Shown here: positions 16,445 to 26,207 of the stretch, in pieces | How the letters are laid out: the number at the start of each line of letters is the position of its first letter | How positions within the stretch are numbered: the stretch's first letter is position 1 | DNA from: Herpetosiphonaceae bacterium | GTDB taxonomy: Bacteria > Chloroflexota > Chloroflexia > Chloroflexales > Herpetosiphonaceae | NCBI GenBank assembly: GCA_013538855.1 | Contig: JABXJS010000008.1 | Location: 1 to 46,532, forward strand | DNA length: 46,532 nucleotides | Reading direction: 5' to 3' | Translations under genes and position numbers: made by a program | The notes under the pieces: model-generated | Databases searched by the model: none | Told to the model about the DNA's origin: nothing | The model's input: the letters and a program-made list of their open reading frames with translations, nothing else

Positions 16445-18694
16445 CTAGCGCAGCACCAGCGGCAGATAGAGCGTATTGCGCACATCGAAGAACACGAAGT
16501 CGCGCGTCTCGATGGCCCCCTCGCTGAGCGCGACAACGACGCTGCGATCAGCATAGCCGTCGATGTGCGCCGTCACCGTGTAGGTGCCCGTAGCCAGCGT
16601 GGCCGAGTAGACGCCTGAGCTATCGACCGGCAGGGTCAGCCCGCCTGGCGTGATCATCACCGTGGCCGTAAGCGCAGGCGCGCCGTTGAGCAGCACCGTT
16701 CCATTCAGCGTACCCTGGCCCGCCTGCGTCACAAAGGCGAAGTCCTGCGTGTTGGTCACGTTGCCCGAGACAAACACAGTCGCGCTCTGCGGGGCAAAGC
16801 CAGCGAGGCTGGCGGTCACGGTGTAGGCTCCCTCGTCGAGGGTGATCGAGTAGACGCCTGAGCTATCAACAACCGGCGTAAAGCTGCCCGGCTCAATCTG
16901 AATCGTGGCCGTCGGCGCGGCGCTGCCATCGAGCGTGACCATGCCGGTGAGCACGCCCTGGGTTGTCCCGCCAAAGGCGAAGTCCTGCGTCACCACCCGG
17001 CCGCCGATTGTTACGACAGCGCTCTGCGGGGCGAAGCCAGCCACACTGGCGGTGACCGTGTAGGTGCCGCTCGGCAGCGTGGTCGAGTAGGCACCAGTCG
17101 CAGCGACGTTGACATCGAGCACCACGTCGCCGTCGGTTACGCTCAGCGTCGCCGTGACCGGGGCGGCGCTATCAACGGTGATCGTGCCATTCAGCGAGGT
17201 CGAGATCGCGGCCAGCGCGTTGACCTTGCCATAGCCCCAGGTGTTGTTGGGCACCTCGGTGCCCGGCACGCCGCCGCAGGTCTGGCTCGGCTGCTGGGTA
17301 GGCGTGGCCGTCTCCTGCAGGATGCGCCGCGTCAGCCCAACCTGGCCGCGCAGCTCGGGGCGCGCCGACCACACCAGCGCCACCACGCCGGCCACGTGCG
17401 GCGCGGCCATCGAGGTGCCGCTAAGCGACGTGTAGGAGCTGTCGCCGCCATTGGAGACCGAGCGCGTGCTCACGCCAGGCGCGGCGATATTCGGCCCCAG
17501 CCGCGTCTGGCCGTTGTAGGTGATCGGGCCACGGCTGCTGAAGCTGGCAATTGAGCCGGTGGTCGGGCTGTAGGCGGCCACCGAGAACGACTCTGGATAG
17601 ATCGCTGGCGGATCGAGCACCGTCTCACACGAGGAGCCATTGTTGCCTGCCGAGGACACAAACATAATGCCCGCGTTGGTGACGTTGATAATCGACGGCT
17701 GAATGTCGTCGAGCGTCGAGCCAGAGCAGCCCTCGGAGGGCGGGCAGCCCCAGGAGTTGTTGATCACATCGGGGGCCTTGCTCGGGTCGCCGTCCTGCAC
17801 GGTGCCGCTGATCGGGTAGGGCGCGAGCATCCAGTCGATGCAGTCGACGTAGGTTGCGATGGTGCCGTTGCCAGCGTCCATGTTGCGGCAGGCGATCCAC
17901 TTGGCCTCAGGGGCCACGCCGATCTGGTTGGAGCCGCCGTCGTCGCCAACCATCGTGCCGACGGTGTGCGAGCCGTGGGTGTTATCATCGCACGGCGCGG
18001 TCAGCCGCGTGGAGCCGCATGGATTGCCAGCGCCGGGGTTGGCCACACCGTCGTGCCAGTTGTAGTTGTGATCGGCGCTAGCGCCATTCCAGCCGCGATA
18101 GTGCTCCTTGAGCGCGCTGTGGGTCCAGCGCACGCCGGTGTCCTCGCCGGCCACGACGATGCCCTGGCCGCGGTAGCCCAAGGCCCAGACATCTGGCGCG
18201 TTCACGGCGCTAACGCCCGCCTCTACCCCGCTCAGGGCCAGTGGCGCGCGGCTGGCCTGCGGCTGATCCAGGCGCTGCTGCGGCATGTCGCTGGCCACCT
18301 CGGCCACCTCTGGGCGCTTGAGCAGCTCGCTCAGCGTCGCCGCGTCGATCTCGGCGCTGATGGCGTTGACCGAGATAAAGCCCCGGCCGGTGATGCCGCG
18401 CTGATCCAGCCACTTGAGCAGCGCCGGCTGGTCGCGCTGCGCCTGCGCCCGCAGCGCCGCCACCACCGCCGCACCTTTGGCCTGCTTCGAGGGCAGATGG
18501 CGTGCAAAGCTCGTGTCGGCCTGGTTGCGCAGCACAATAAAGGCTGGCACGCGCGCCTGCTGGCGCAGCAGCTGCGTCAGCTGCGGGTCAACGGCGGCCG
18601 CTGTTACGGTCGCGGAAGCATCATTCGAGGCATATGGCAGCGTCAGCGTGAGCACAAGCGCCACAAGCGCCGCCAAGCGTCCAAACCAGAGCAT
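16445..18694 (-). CDS. Secreted subtilisin-like serine protease with three C-terminal repeat domains
   Basis: A 749-residue S8 family protease. A Sec signal peptide (about 1-28, hydrophobic LAALVALVLTLTL) is followed by an inhibitor-I9-like propeptide (about 35-140). The catalytic domain has Asp185 (GEDTG), His240 (NTHGSHTVGT), an oxyanion Asn in SSAGNNG and Ser428 (SGTSMAAPH). Residues about 510-735 are three carboxypeptidase-regulatory-like beta repeats, each with a GTYTVTA or AYTVTA strand. The protein ends in NTLYLPLVLR, a tail I associate with exported Chloroflexota proteins. AAGGAG precedes the ATG at 18694; the longer frame to 18724 adds ten polar residues before the signal. Likely an exported endopeptidase. 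Confidence 0.93.
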   Translation of the reverse strand: MLWFGRLAALVALVLTLTLPYASNDASATVTAAAVDPQLTQLLRQQARVPAFIVLRNQADTSFARHLPSKQAKGAAVVAALRAQAQRDQPALLKWLDQRGITGRGFISVNAISAEIDAATLSELLKRPEVAEVASDMPQQRLDQPQASRAPLALSGVEAGVSAVNAPDVWALGYRGQGIVVAGEDTGVRWTHSALKEHYRGWNGASADHNYNWHDGVANPGAGNPCGSTRLTAPCDDNTHGSHTVGTMVGDDGGSNQIGVAPEAKWIACRNMDAGNGTIATYVDCIDWMLAPYPISGTVQDGDPSKAPDVINNSWGCPPSEGCSGSTLDDIQPSIINVTNAGIMFVSSAGNNGSSCETVLDPPAIYPESFSVAAYSPTTGSIASFSSRGPITYNGQTRLGPNIAAPGVSTRSVSNGGDSSYTSLSGTSMAAPHVAGVVALVWSARPELRGQVGLTRRILQETATPTQQPSQTCGGVPGTEVPNNTWGYGKVNALAAISTSLNGTITVDSAAPVTATLSVTDGDVVLDVNVAATGAYSTTLPSGTYTVTASVAGFAPQSAVVTIGGRVVTQDFAFGGTTQGVLTGMVTLDGSAAPTATIQIEPGSFTPVVDSSGVYSITLDEGAYTVTASLAGFAPQSATVFVSGNVTNTQDFAFVTQAGQGTLNGTVLLNGAPALTATVMITPGGLTLPVDSSGVYSATLATGTYTVTAHIDGYADRSVVVALSEGAIETRDFVFFDVRNTLYLPLVLR

Positions 18695-18795
18695 GCTGTT
18701 CTCCTTAAGATCAATGTGGGTCATCGGTTCGTGTTATCTAAATGAGCGCAGCCCTGGAGGTTTGGGCCGTGCCAACATTCCATTGTCGCTGTCTA

Positions 18796-19131
18796 GCCGG
18801 GCGCAGCCCTGGGGGCTGGGGGACCACCCAAAAACTCGTCCGTGACTGCCAAGCGCTCGCACAGCGCCCCAACGAATTGATCACGCGCTGCGGCCGGGCG
18901 CAGCCCTGGGGGCTGGGGGACCACCCCAAAACTCGTCCGTGACTGCCAAGCGCTCGCACAGCGCCCCAACGAATTGATCACGCGCTGCGGCCGGGCGCAG
19001 CCCTGGGGGCTTGGGGATCGCGCCCCACAAATTCATCCACAACTGCCGCGCACTGGCACAGCGCCCTAACAAATTGATCTCGCGCTGCGGCCGGGCGCAG
19101 CCCTGGGGGCTTGGGGAGCACCCCAAAATTC
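18796..19131. repeat. 97-bp tandem repeat, family C
   Basis: Four units start with gccgggcgcagccctggggg at 18796, 18893, 18990 and 19090 (periods 97, 97 and 100); the last is partial. A further truncated core lies at about 18746. Each unit contains ctgggg with nearby cccc able to pair, then cgtccgtgactgccaagcg and aattgatcacgcgctgcg. The array lies in the divergent gap 18695-19233 between the subtilase gene and the RapA-tail-like gene; no gene is seen within it. Confidence 0.9.
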
Positions 19132-19233
19132 CATTTTTATCTTCACACGTGCTGGCTGGCCGCAGCGTCCACATCTGAGGCCACCAGTATACCAGAACAA
19201 GCGTGGTACAATTTCCGGCACGGAGGACCATCA

Positions 19234-20208
19234 ATGGAAGAATTTTTACGGCGCGCCGCCGCCGATCTACATATCGACTGCGTCTCAACCGGCGTCAACA
19301 CCTGGCAGCTGAGCATTCCCAACACGCTCGGCCGCGTCTTTGGCAGCGAGACCATCCAGGTCACCACCGACAAGCAGCTCGCCGCCCTCGACCCGCAGCT
19401 CCAGCTGCTCTCGCCCAACTCGTCGCTCACCATGCTGCTCGCCGAGCAGCTGCGCACCCGCGGGCGGCCCACGCACCGCGCCCAGCTCCAGTGGACCGCC
19501 GACGCCGAGCATCTGCTGGCCCAGGCCGCCGAGCACAAGCTGATCAGCGGCGTCGATCTCACCGTCGGCCAGCCCGAGCAGCGCCTGCTCATGCGCATCG
19601 TCTACCGCGTGCGCTTCGAGCGCGAGGTGATCGAGGAGGCCATGCTCGCCTGCTGTGTCGACTTTGTCACCGGCCACGTCTGGCCCGCAATCACCGATAT
19701 CTCCCCCCTGCGCGAGCTGCTCGCGCCGCTCCCGCCAACCAACCTCAGCGATGAGCACGTCAGCGTGGCGCTGATGCAGGCGCGCCGCTGGCTGGAGCTG
19801 GAGCTGTACCCAAAGCGCGTGATCCACGAGGCCGAGCTGGCTCAGCTGCTCGCCGTGGAGAAGGCGCGCATCAACGCCTTCTACGACGCGCTCAGCGAGG
19901 ACTCCGGCCTGGCCCTCGGTGCCCGCGCCGAGGACAACACCGCCACCACGCTGGAGGAGGAGCGCAAGCGCCTGCTCGAGGAGCAGGAGTATCGCTACGC
20001 CCTCTCGCTCGCCGCCGAGACGGTCAGCGTGGCCACGCTGCTGGCTGAGGTGACGCCGATCGGCACCGCCAGCCAGCCACACCTGCTGGAGCACTGCCTG
20101 CTGTTCGCCCCGGCGCTGCAGCCCGCTCGCTGCGCGATGTGCGGCCGCCGCGCCCCGCTCGCGCTCGTGCGCCAGCAGCTCGTCTGCGCTGTCTGCGCGC
20201 AGATCTAG
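19234..20208 (+). CDS. Stand-alone RapA/SNF2-helicase C-terminal-like protein with zinc ribbon
   Basis: A 324-residue protein that I do not recognise as a named family. Its order of segments matches what I recall of the C-terminal third of HepA/RapA-type SNF2 helicases. An N-terminal part with NTWQLSIPNTL and LLSPNSSLTMLLAEQL is followed by a helical part beginning IHEAELAQLLAVEKARINAF. A charged coiled coil follows (EEERKRLLEEQEYRYALSLA), and a terminal CAMC-x17-CAVC zinc-ribbon-like pair closes it. No helicase domain is present or adjacent. CGGAGGA lies just upstream of ATG 19234; the frame from 19111 runs through the repeat array and is rejected. The gene precedes the valS leader on the same strand. 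Confidence 0.55.
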   Translation: MEEFLRRAAADLHIDCVSTGVNTWQLSIPNTLGRVFGSETIQVTTDKQLAALDPQLQLLSPNSSLTMLLAEQLRTRGRPTHRAQLQWTADAEHLLAQAAEHKLISGVDLTVGQPEQRLLMRIVYRVRFEREVIEEAMLACCVDFVTGHVWPAITDISPLRELLAPLPPTNLSDEHVSVALMQARRWLELELYPKRVIHEAELAQLLAVEKARINAFYDALSEDSGLALGARAEDNTATTLEEERKRLLEEQEYRYALSLAAETVSVATLLAEVTPIGTASQPHLLEHCLLFAPALQPARCAMCGRRAPLALVRQQLVCAVCAQI

Positions 20209-20221
20209 GTCTTATGTCCAA

Positions 20222-20250
20222 TTGACAGCGCTGCACGCCAGCACTACAAT
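20222..20250 (+). promoter_or_regulatory. Sigma-70-type promoter for the T-box-valS unit
   Basis: A perfect TTGACA (20222-20227), a 17-base spacer and TACAAT (20245-20250). Transcription would begin near 20257, about 20 bases before the first conserved T-box element. Confidence 0.75.
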
Positions 20251-20270
20251 ACACAAACAGCTCATACGAC

Positions 20271-20523
20271 GTTGAACAGGAAGAGTACGCGCACACCAGC
20301 GCCAGAGAACGCGGGCCAGCGGCTGGAAGCCCGCCTCGCTATGGATGCGCCGAACGTGGCCTGTGAGTCGCTCGCCCGACCTGCCCAGGTGGCAGCTTAA
20401 GGCCAGCCGGGAGCGCCCGTTAGCGCGCAAGTTGAGTGGCGTCGGCCCAGGCAGGGCCGCGCAATCAAGGTGGTACCACGGGAGTTCAGCTTCTCGTCCT
20501 TGGCCGGACGAGGGGTTTTTTTT
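20271..20523 (+). promoter_or_regulatory. T-box leader of valS
   Basis: A tRNA-sensing riboswitch leader. The conserved entry element aggaagagta is at 20278-20287, inside stem I. A hairpin gcgggc/gcccgc (20311-20334) lies in its upper part. A specifier-loop-like cgaacGTGgcctgtgag places the valine codon GTG at 20356-20358. The T-box sequence aaggtggtaccacggg is at 20467-20482, and its TGGT (20471-20474) is complementary to an uncharged ACCA 3' end, as expected for tRNA-Val. A terminator follows. Uncharged tRNA-Val would stabilise the antiterminator and switch on valS. The specifier assignment is by eye; the T-box itself is clear. Confidence 0.93.
20493..20523 (+). terminator. T-box leader terminator
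   Basis: Stem ctcgtcc (20493-20499) / ggacgag (20506-20512) with a six-base loop, followed by ggg and eight T residues (20516-20523). It is mutually exclusive with the T-box antiterminator. Confidence 0.9.
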
Positions 20524-20552
20524 GGTCTTTTTTTCTCAGCGTGGAGGTTTGT

Positions 20553-23312
<2,760 letters not shown>

Positions 23313-23324
23313 CCGCTTGTGCCC

Positions 23325-23356
23325 AGCGGGAGCCAGCCCCTGCGTTGGCTCCCGCT
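23325..23356 (+). terminator. Hairpin after valS
   Basis: Perfect 11-bp inverted repeat agcgggagcca / tggctcccgct with a 10-base loop, starting 12 bases after the valS stop. No T-tract follows, so it is a probable transcript end rather than a classic terminator. Confidence 0.6.
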
Positions 23357-23518
23357 CCAGCTCCCTGCGTCGGCACTCGCCACACGCTGCCCCCAGCGCA
23401 GCGTAATGCTTTACAGTGTGGCTGTCGCACGATGGCTTGCCGCTAGCCCTAAGCCGCCAACGCACGACATCCGCGCTGTTCGCGCCACGCAGCGCACGCC
23501 ACCTAGCCATACGGCGTC

Positions 23519-23618
23519 GGCGTAAGCTGGTCCGACCGCGATGACCCTTGACGGGTACCCGCGCCGCCACAGCAGCAGCGAGCGTGCATGCACGGCCTGG
23601 CCCTGTCGGCTGAGCCGC
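23519..23618. repeat. 100-bp direct repeat D, left copy
   Basis: Starts ggcgtaagctggtccgaccg and ends ctgtcggctgagccgc. It is repeated at 23994-24093 with about three mismatches in 100 bases. It lies in the gene-free stretch 23313-24312, which holds only this pair, the 78-bp repeat E and a long palindrome. Confidence 0.9.
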
Positions 23619-23635
23619 TGTGGCCCACCGCACAC

Positions 23636-23785
23636 GCAGCATGCATCAAAAAAACGGCCATTTGCAATGCTGATGCAGGGCTTTACTGGAAGCCGTTCCG
23701 GCTCACCACCTGCGCAGCATGCATCAAAAAACGGTCATTTGCAATGCTGATGCAGGGCTTTACTGGAAACCGTTCCAGCTCAGCC
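23636..23785. repeat. 78-bp tandem repeat E, two copies
   Basis: Two copies begin with gcagcatgcatc at 23636 and 23714. Each contains a run of six or seven A residues, atttgcaatgctgatgcagg, ctttactgga and an imperfect palindrome around ccgttcc. They are clearly more AT-rich than the surroundings. The pair sits between the two copies of repeat D. Confidence 0.88.
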
Positions 23786-23829
23786 GTCAGGGTCGGCGCT
23801 GGTAGTAGTCCAGCCGTTCACCGGTGGGG

Positions 23830-23867
23830 CGCAGTCCACCCAAGGTTTAGACCTTGAGTGGACTGCG
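23830..23867. other. Long imperfect palindrome
   Basis: Outer arms cgcagtccac (23830-23839) and gtggactgcg (23858-23867) pair perfectly. Inner arms aaggt (23842-23846) and acctt (23851-23855) pair around ttag. The result is a 15-bp stem with one internal bulge. It lies between the two copies of repeat D. Confidence 0.75.
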
Positions 23868-23993
23868 GGTGGCGAATGTCCACACGCCATGGGGCGCACA
23901 GCCGCCGCCCGCCAAGGCGCACCACAGCCTGCCACAACGCATAGCCGAGGCGCAAAACAGACCGAAAAGCCCGTTGCCGCTGCCCACTGTGAT

Positions 23994-24093
23994 GGCGTAA
24001 GCTGGTCCGACCGCGACAACCCTTAACGGGTACCCGCGCCGCCACAGCAGCAGCGAGCGTGCATGCACGGCCTGGCCCTGTCGGCTGAGCCGC
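23994..24093. repeat. 100-bp direct repeat D, right copy
   Basis: About 97 percent identical by eye to 23519-23618; the differences are in the segment after gtccgaccgcga. With the left copy it brackets about 375 bases holding repeat E and the palindrome. A 22-base piece of it occurs inverted at 46177-46198 with one mismatch. Confidence 0.9.
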
Positions 24094-24312
24094 AGCAACA
24101 CACCAACAACGATTCTTTTCAAAAAAGCACTGCGCACAGCTGCCAGCGGCTGTGCGGCGACACAACGGGCCACACTGCACAGCGTGCCCGCACCATGCGC
24201 CGATCCCAGCTGAATAAAGGCGGCCAGCTGGCACAGCTGGATGCTGCAGCACCGCCGCACGAAGTGCGCTACAATGCAGCGCTGATCAACTGTATACCAC
24301 ATGAGGGAATGT

Positions 24313-24933
24313 ATGAGCGACGTTCTTGCTATTACGCTGCTGCGCCACGGCCGCTCGCTGGCCGATGACGAGGGCGTGCACGAGGGGCGCTACGACGCGC
24401 CACTGACCGAGCGTGGCCGTGCGCAAGTGCAGGCGCGCGCCGCCGACTGGCAGGCCAAAGGGCTGCGCTTCGACCAAGTGATCGCCAGCCCGCTGCGCCG
24501 CGCCGCCGAGACGGCCCAGATCGTCGCCGCCGCCCTGGCAGCACCGCTGACCACCGACGCGGACTGGCAGGAGCGCCACTGTGGCGCAATCACCGGTATG
24601 CCTTTTGCCGAGGCCAAGCGCCTGTATCCCAAGCCAGCGCTGCGCAACACCTACACGCCCTACACCGAGAGCGGCGAGAGCGACTGGGAGCTGTATGTGC
24701 GCGCAGCACAGGCGCTGGAGCGGGTGGTGCGCCGCGGGCCAGGCCGCTATCTGGTGGTGGCCCACGGCGGCATTCTTAACGCCGCCATGCACAGCATCTT
24801 TGGCATCACGCCGCCAATCAACCAGCATGGCTGCTTCGTGGCCTTCGCCGACACCGGCTATGTGCACCTTACCTACCGTCCAGCGCTGCACCAGTGGGTG
24901 CTACGCGAGCTTGGCGGCGCAGTCAACGCCTAA
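24313..24933 (+). CDS. Histidine phosphatase family protein (phosphoglycerate mutase-like)
   Basis: A 206-residue member of the histidine phosphatase (branch 1) superfamily. The phosphohistidine motif is LLRHGRS with His12. The second arginine lies in ASPLRRAAETAQ, the acidic acid/base in QERHCG, and the second histidine in VVAHGG. The substrate is open: the family includes cofactor-dependent phosphoglycerate mutases, alpha-ribazole phosphatase and broad phosphatases. Two ATGs (24301 and 24313) are in frame; GAGGGA fits the one at 24313, and the four extra residues are negligible. A TACAAT hexamer lies at 24270-24275. Confidence 0.9.
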   Translation: MSDVLAITLLRHGRSLADDEGVHEGRYDAPLTERGRAQVQARAADWQAKGLRFDQVIASPLRRAAETAQIVAAALAAPLTTDADWQERHCGAITGMPFAEAKRLYPKPALRNTYTPYTESGESDWELYVRAAQALERVVRRGPGRYLVVAHGGILNAAMHSIFGITPPINQHGCFVAFADTGYVHLTYRPALHQWVLRELGGAVNA

Positions 24934-25029
24934 TCCGTCCAGAGTCGCAGGCCAATCGGCGCAGCGACGGACGCACGGAGCGCCGCTCTCGGCTACGCTA
25001 AAGCCACAATCTCGTGTGGAGGAAGCCTT

Positions 25030-25257
25030 GTGAGCACCAATCTCGATCTGTTTAGCTACCGCAGCACCAAGGACGGCAAAATCCTCATCGACTGGAACGG
25101 CCGCACTGTGCTGATTCTCAAGGGCGCGAAGGCCCAAGCGCTCCAAGCGCGCCTCGACAACGCCGACGACCTTGAGGAGCAGCTGCTGCTAGCCAAAATC
25201 ACCGGCAACTTTAAGCACGGCAACGAGCGCGTCGCCAAGCAGCGCAGCCGACGCTAA
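25030..25257 (+). CDS. Small conserved hypothetical protein (KITGNFKHGNE)
   Basis: A 75-residue basic protein starting with GTG, supported by GAGGAA 7-8 bases upstream. It opens with a beta-hairpin-like part (GKILIDWNGRTVLILKGAKA). A helix with the acidic stretch NADDLEEQLLLAKITGNFK follows, and the basic tail is ERVAKQRSRR. I recall similar short proteins from other Chloroflexota but no function. It lies 96 bases after the histidine phosphatase gene on the same strand, so co-transcription is possible, and it is followed by a strong hairpin. Confidence 0.75.
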   Translation: MSTNLDLFSYRSTKDGKILIDWNGRTVLILKGAKAQALQARLDNADDLEEQLLLAKITGNFKHGNERVAKQRSRR

Positions 25258-25288
25258 GCGCGACGGCTGACACAGCACCTAACGCTAC

Positions 25289-25325
25289 AACGCGCGCCTG
25301 AGCCGTCCTGGCCCAGGCGCGCGTT
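25289..25325 (+). terminator. Hairpin after the 75-residue gene
   Basis: Perfect 12-bp inverted repeat aacgcgcgcctg / caggcgcgcgtt with a 13-base loop, followed by cattgtctta. It lies 31 bases past the stop. Confidence 0.7.
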
Positions 25326-25436
25326 CATTGTCTTACGCTGGCCGCCGACATTCAGATGCGGCCGTCGTTCGTGAGTCGCAGATGCAGAAGTGCACGCTCG
25401 CTGTGCGGCTCAGCCCGTGAGCCAGCGCAGCCACCT

Positions 25437-26207
25437 TCAGCGCTCGCTGATCATCCCCAGCAGCTTGTCGTAGATCGCAGCGTGCGCAGCGAAGAGCGGA
25501 TGTCGCGACTGCTCGCCACGGCCCATCAGCGGCCAGTCAAGCTGATCGCCGCTCACGGTGCCAAAGCGCCCGCCGGCCCGCTCTAGCACCGGCACCGCGC
25601 CTGCGATATCCCACAGATTGGAGCGCCCGAGCACCGCGCCGGTTGCGCCGCCGCGCGCCACATAGCAGATGTTGGCGGCGGTGCTGCCAAGCGAGCGTGT
25701 CTTGCCAGGAAACTTGATCGCATAGCGGCGGTGGGCGTTCGAGGGCACCGCCATCCAGGCTTGGCTATCGAACGGCTCGTCGATCTCGGCGCTGATGACT
25801 TGGCCGTTGAGGGTGGCGGGACCGTCTAGCCCGACAAGGTAGCACTCATCAGTGACTGGCAGAAACACACAGCCGGCGCGCGGGTAGCCATCGACCACCA
25901 GGCCAATCGAGACACACCAGACCGGCAGCCGCTTGACAAACGAGCCGGTGCCATCGATTGGATCAAGCACCCACACACGCTGATCGGAGCGCACGGCCCC
26001 GCCGCCCTCCTCGCCCATGATCGCATCGTCAGGATAGGCCGTGCGGATCATGCGGCGTAGCTCACGCTCAACCGTCTCGTCAACATCGGTCACCCACGAG
26101 TGATCGGCCTTGCGGCGCGGCGGCGCAGCGTGCGCATCGTTAAACTGCTGTAAGGCCCAAGCGCCTGTCTCGCGCGCCCACTGTTCCATATATTGCGCTT
26201 CGTTCAT
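25437..26207 (-). CDS. Inositol monophosphatase/histidinol-phosphatase family protein
   Basis: A 256-residue Mg-dependent phosphatase of the IMPase superfamily. Metal ligands are visible as Glu in IMGEEGG, WVLDPIDGTGSF (DPIDGT) and the C-terminal WDIAGAVPVLERAGG. Some family members act as histidinol-phosphatase (HisN) or fructose-1,6-bisphosphatase, and the sequence alone does not decide. The start ATG overlaps the stop of the upstream gene as ATGA, so the two are translationally coupled. No separate ribosome binding site is needed or obvious. Confidence 0.93.
   Translation of the reverse strand: MNEAQYMEQWARETGAWALQQFNDAHAAPPRRKADHSWVTDVDETVERELRRMIRTAYPDDAIMGEEGGGAVRSDQRVWVLDPIDGTGSFVKRLPVWCVSIGLVVDGYPRAGCVFLPVTDECYLVGLDGPATLNGQVISAEIDEPFDSQAWMAVPSNAHRRYAIKFPGKTRSLGSTAANICYVARGGATGAVLGRSNLWDIAGAVPVLERAGGRFGTVSGDQLDWPLMGRGEQSRHPLFAAHAAIYDKLLGMISER

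Noticed and set aside
18796-19131. Possible CRISPR array with 97-bp period
   Set aside because: The whole 97-bp unit is repeated, leaving no unique spacers.
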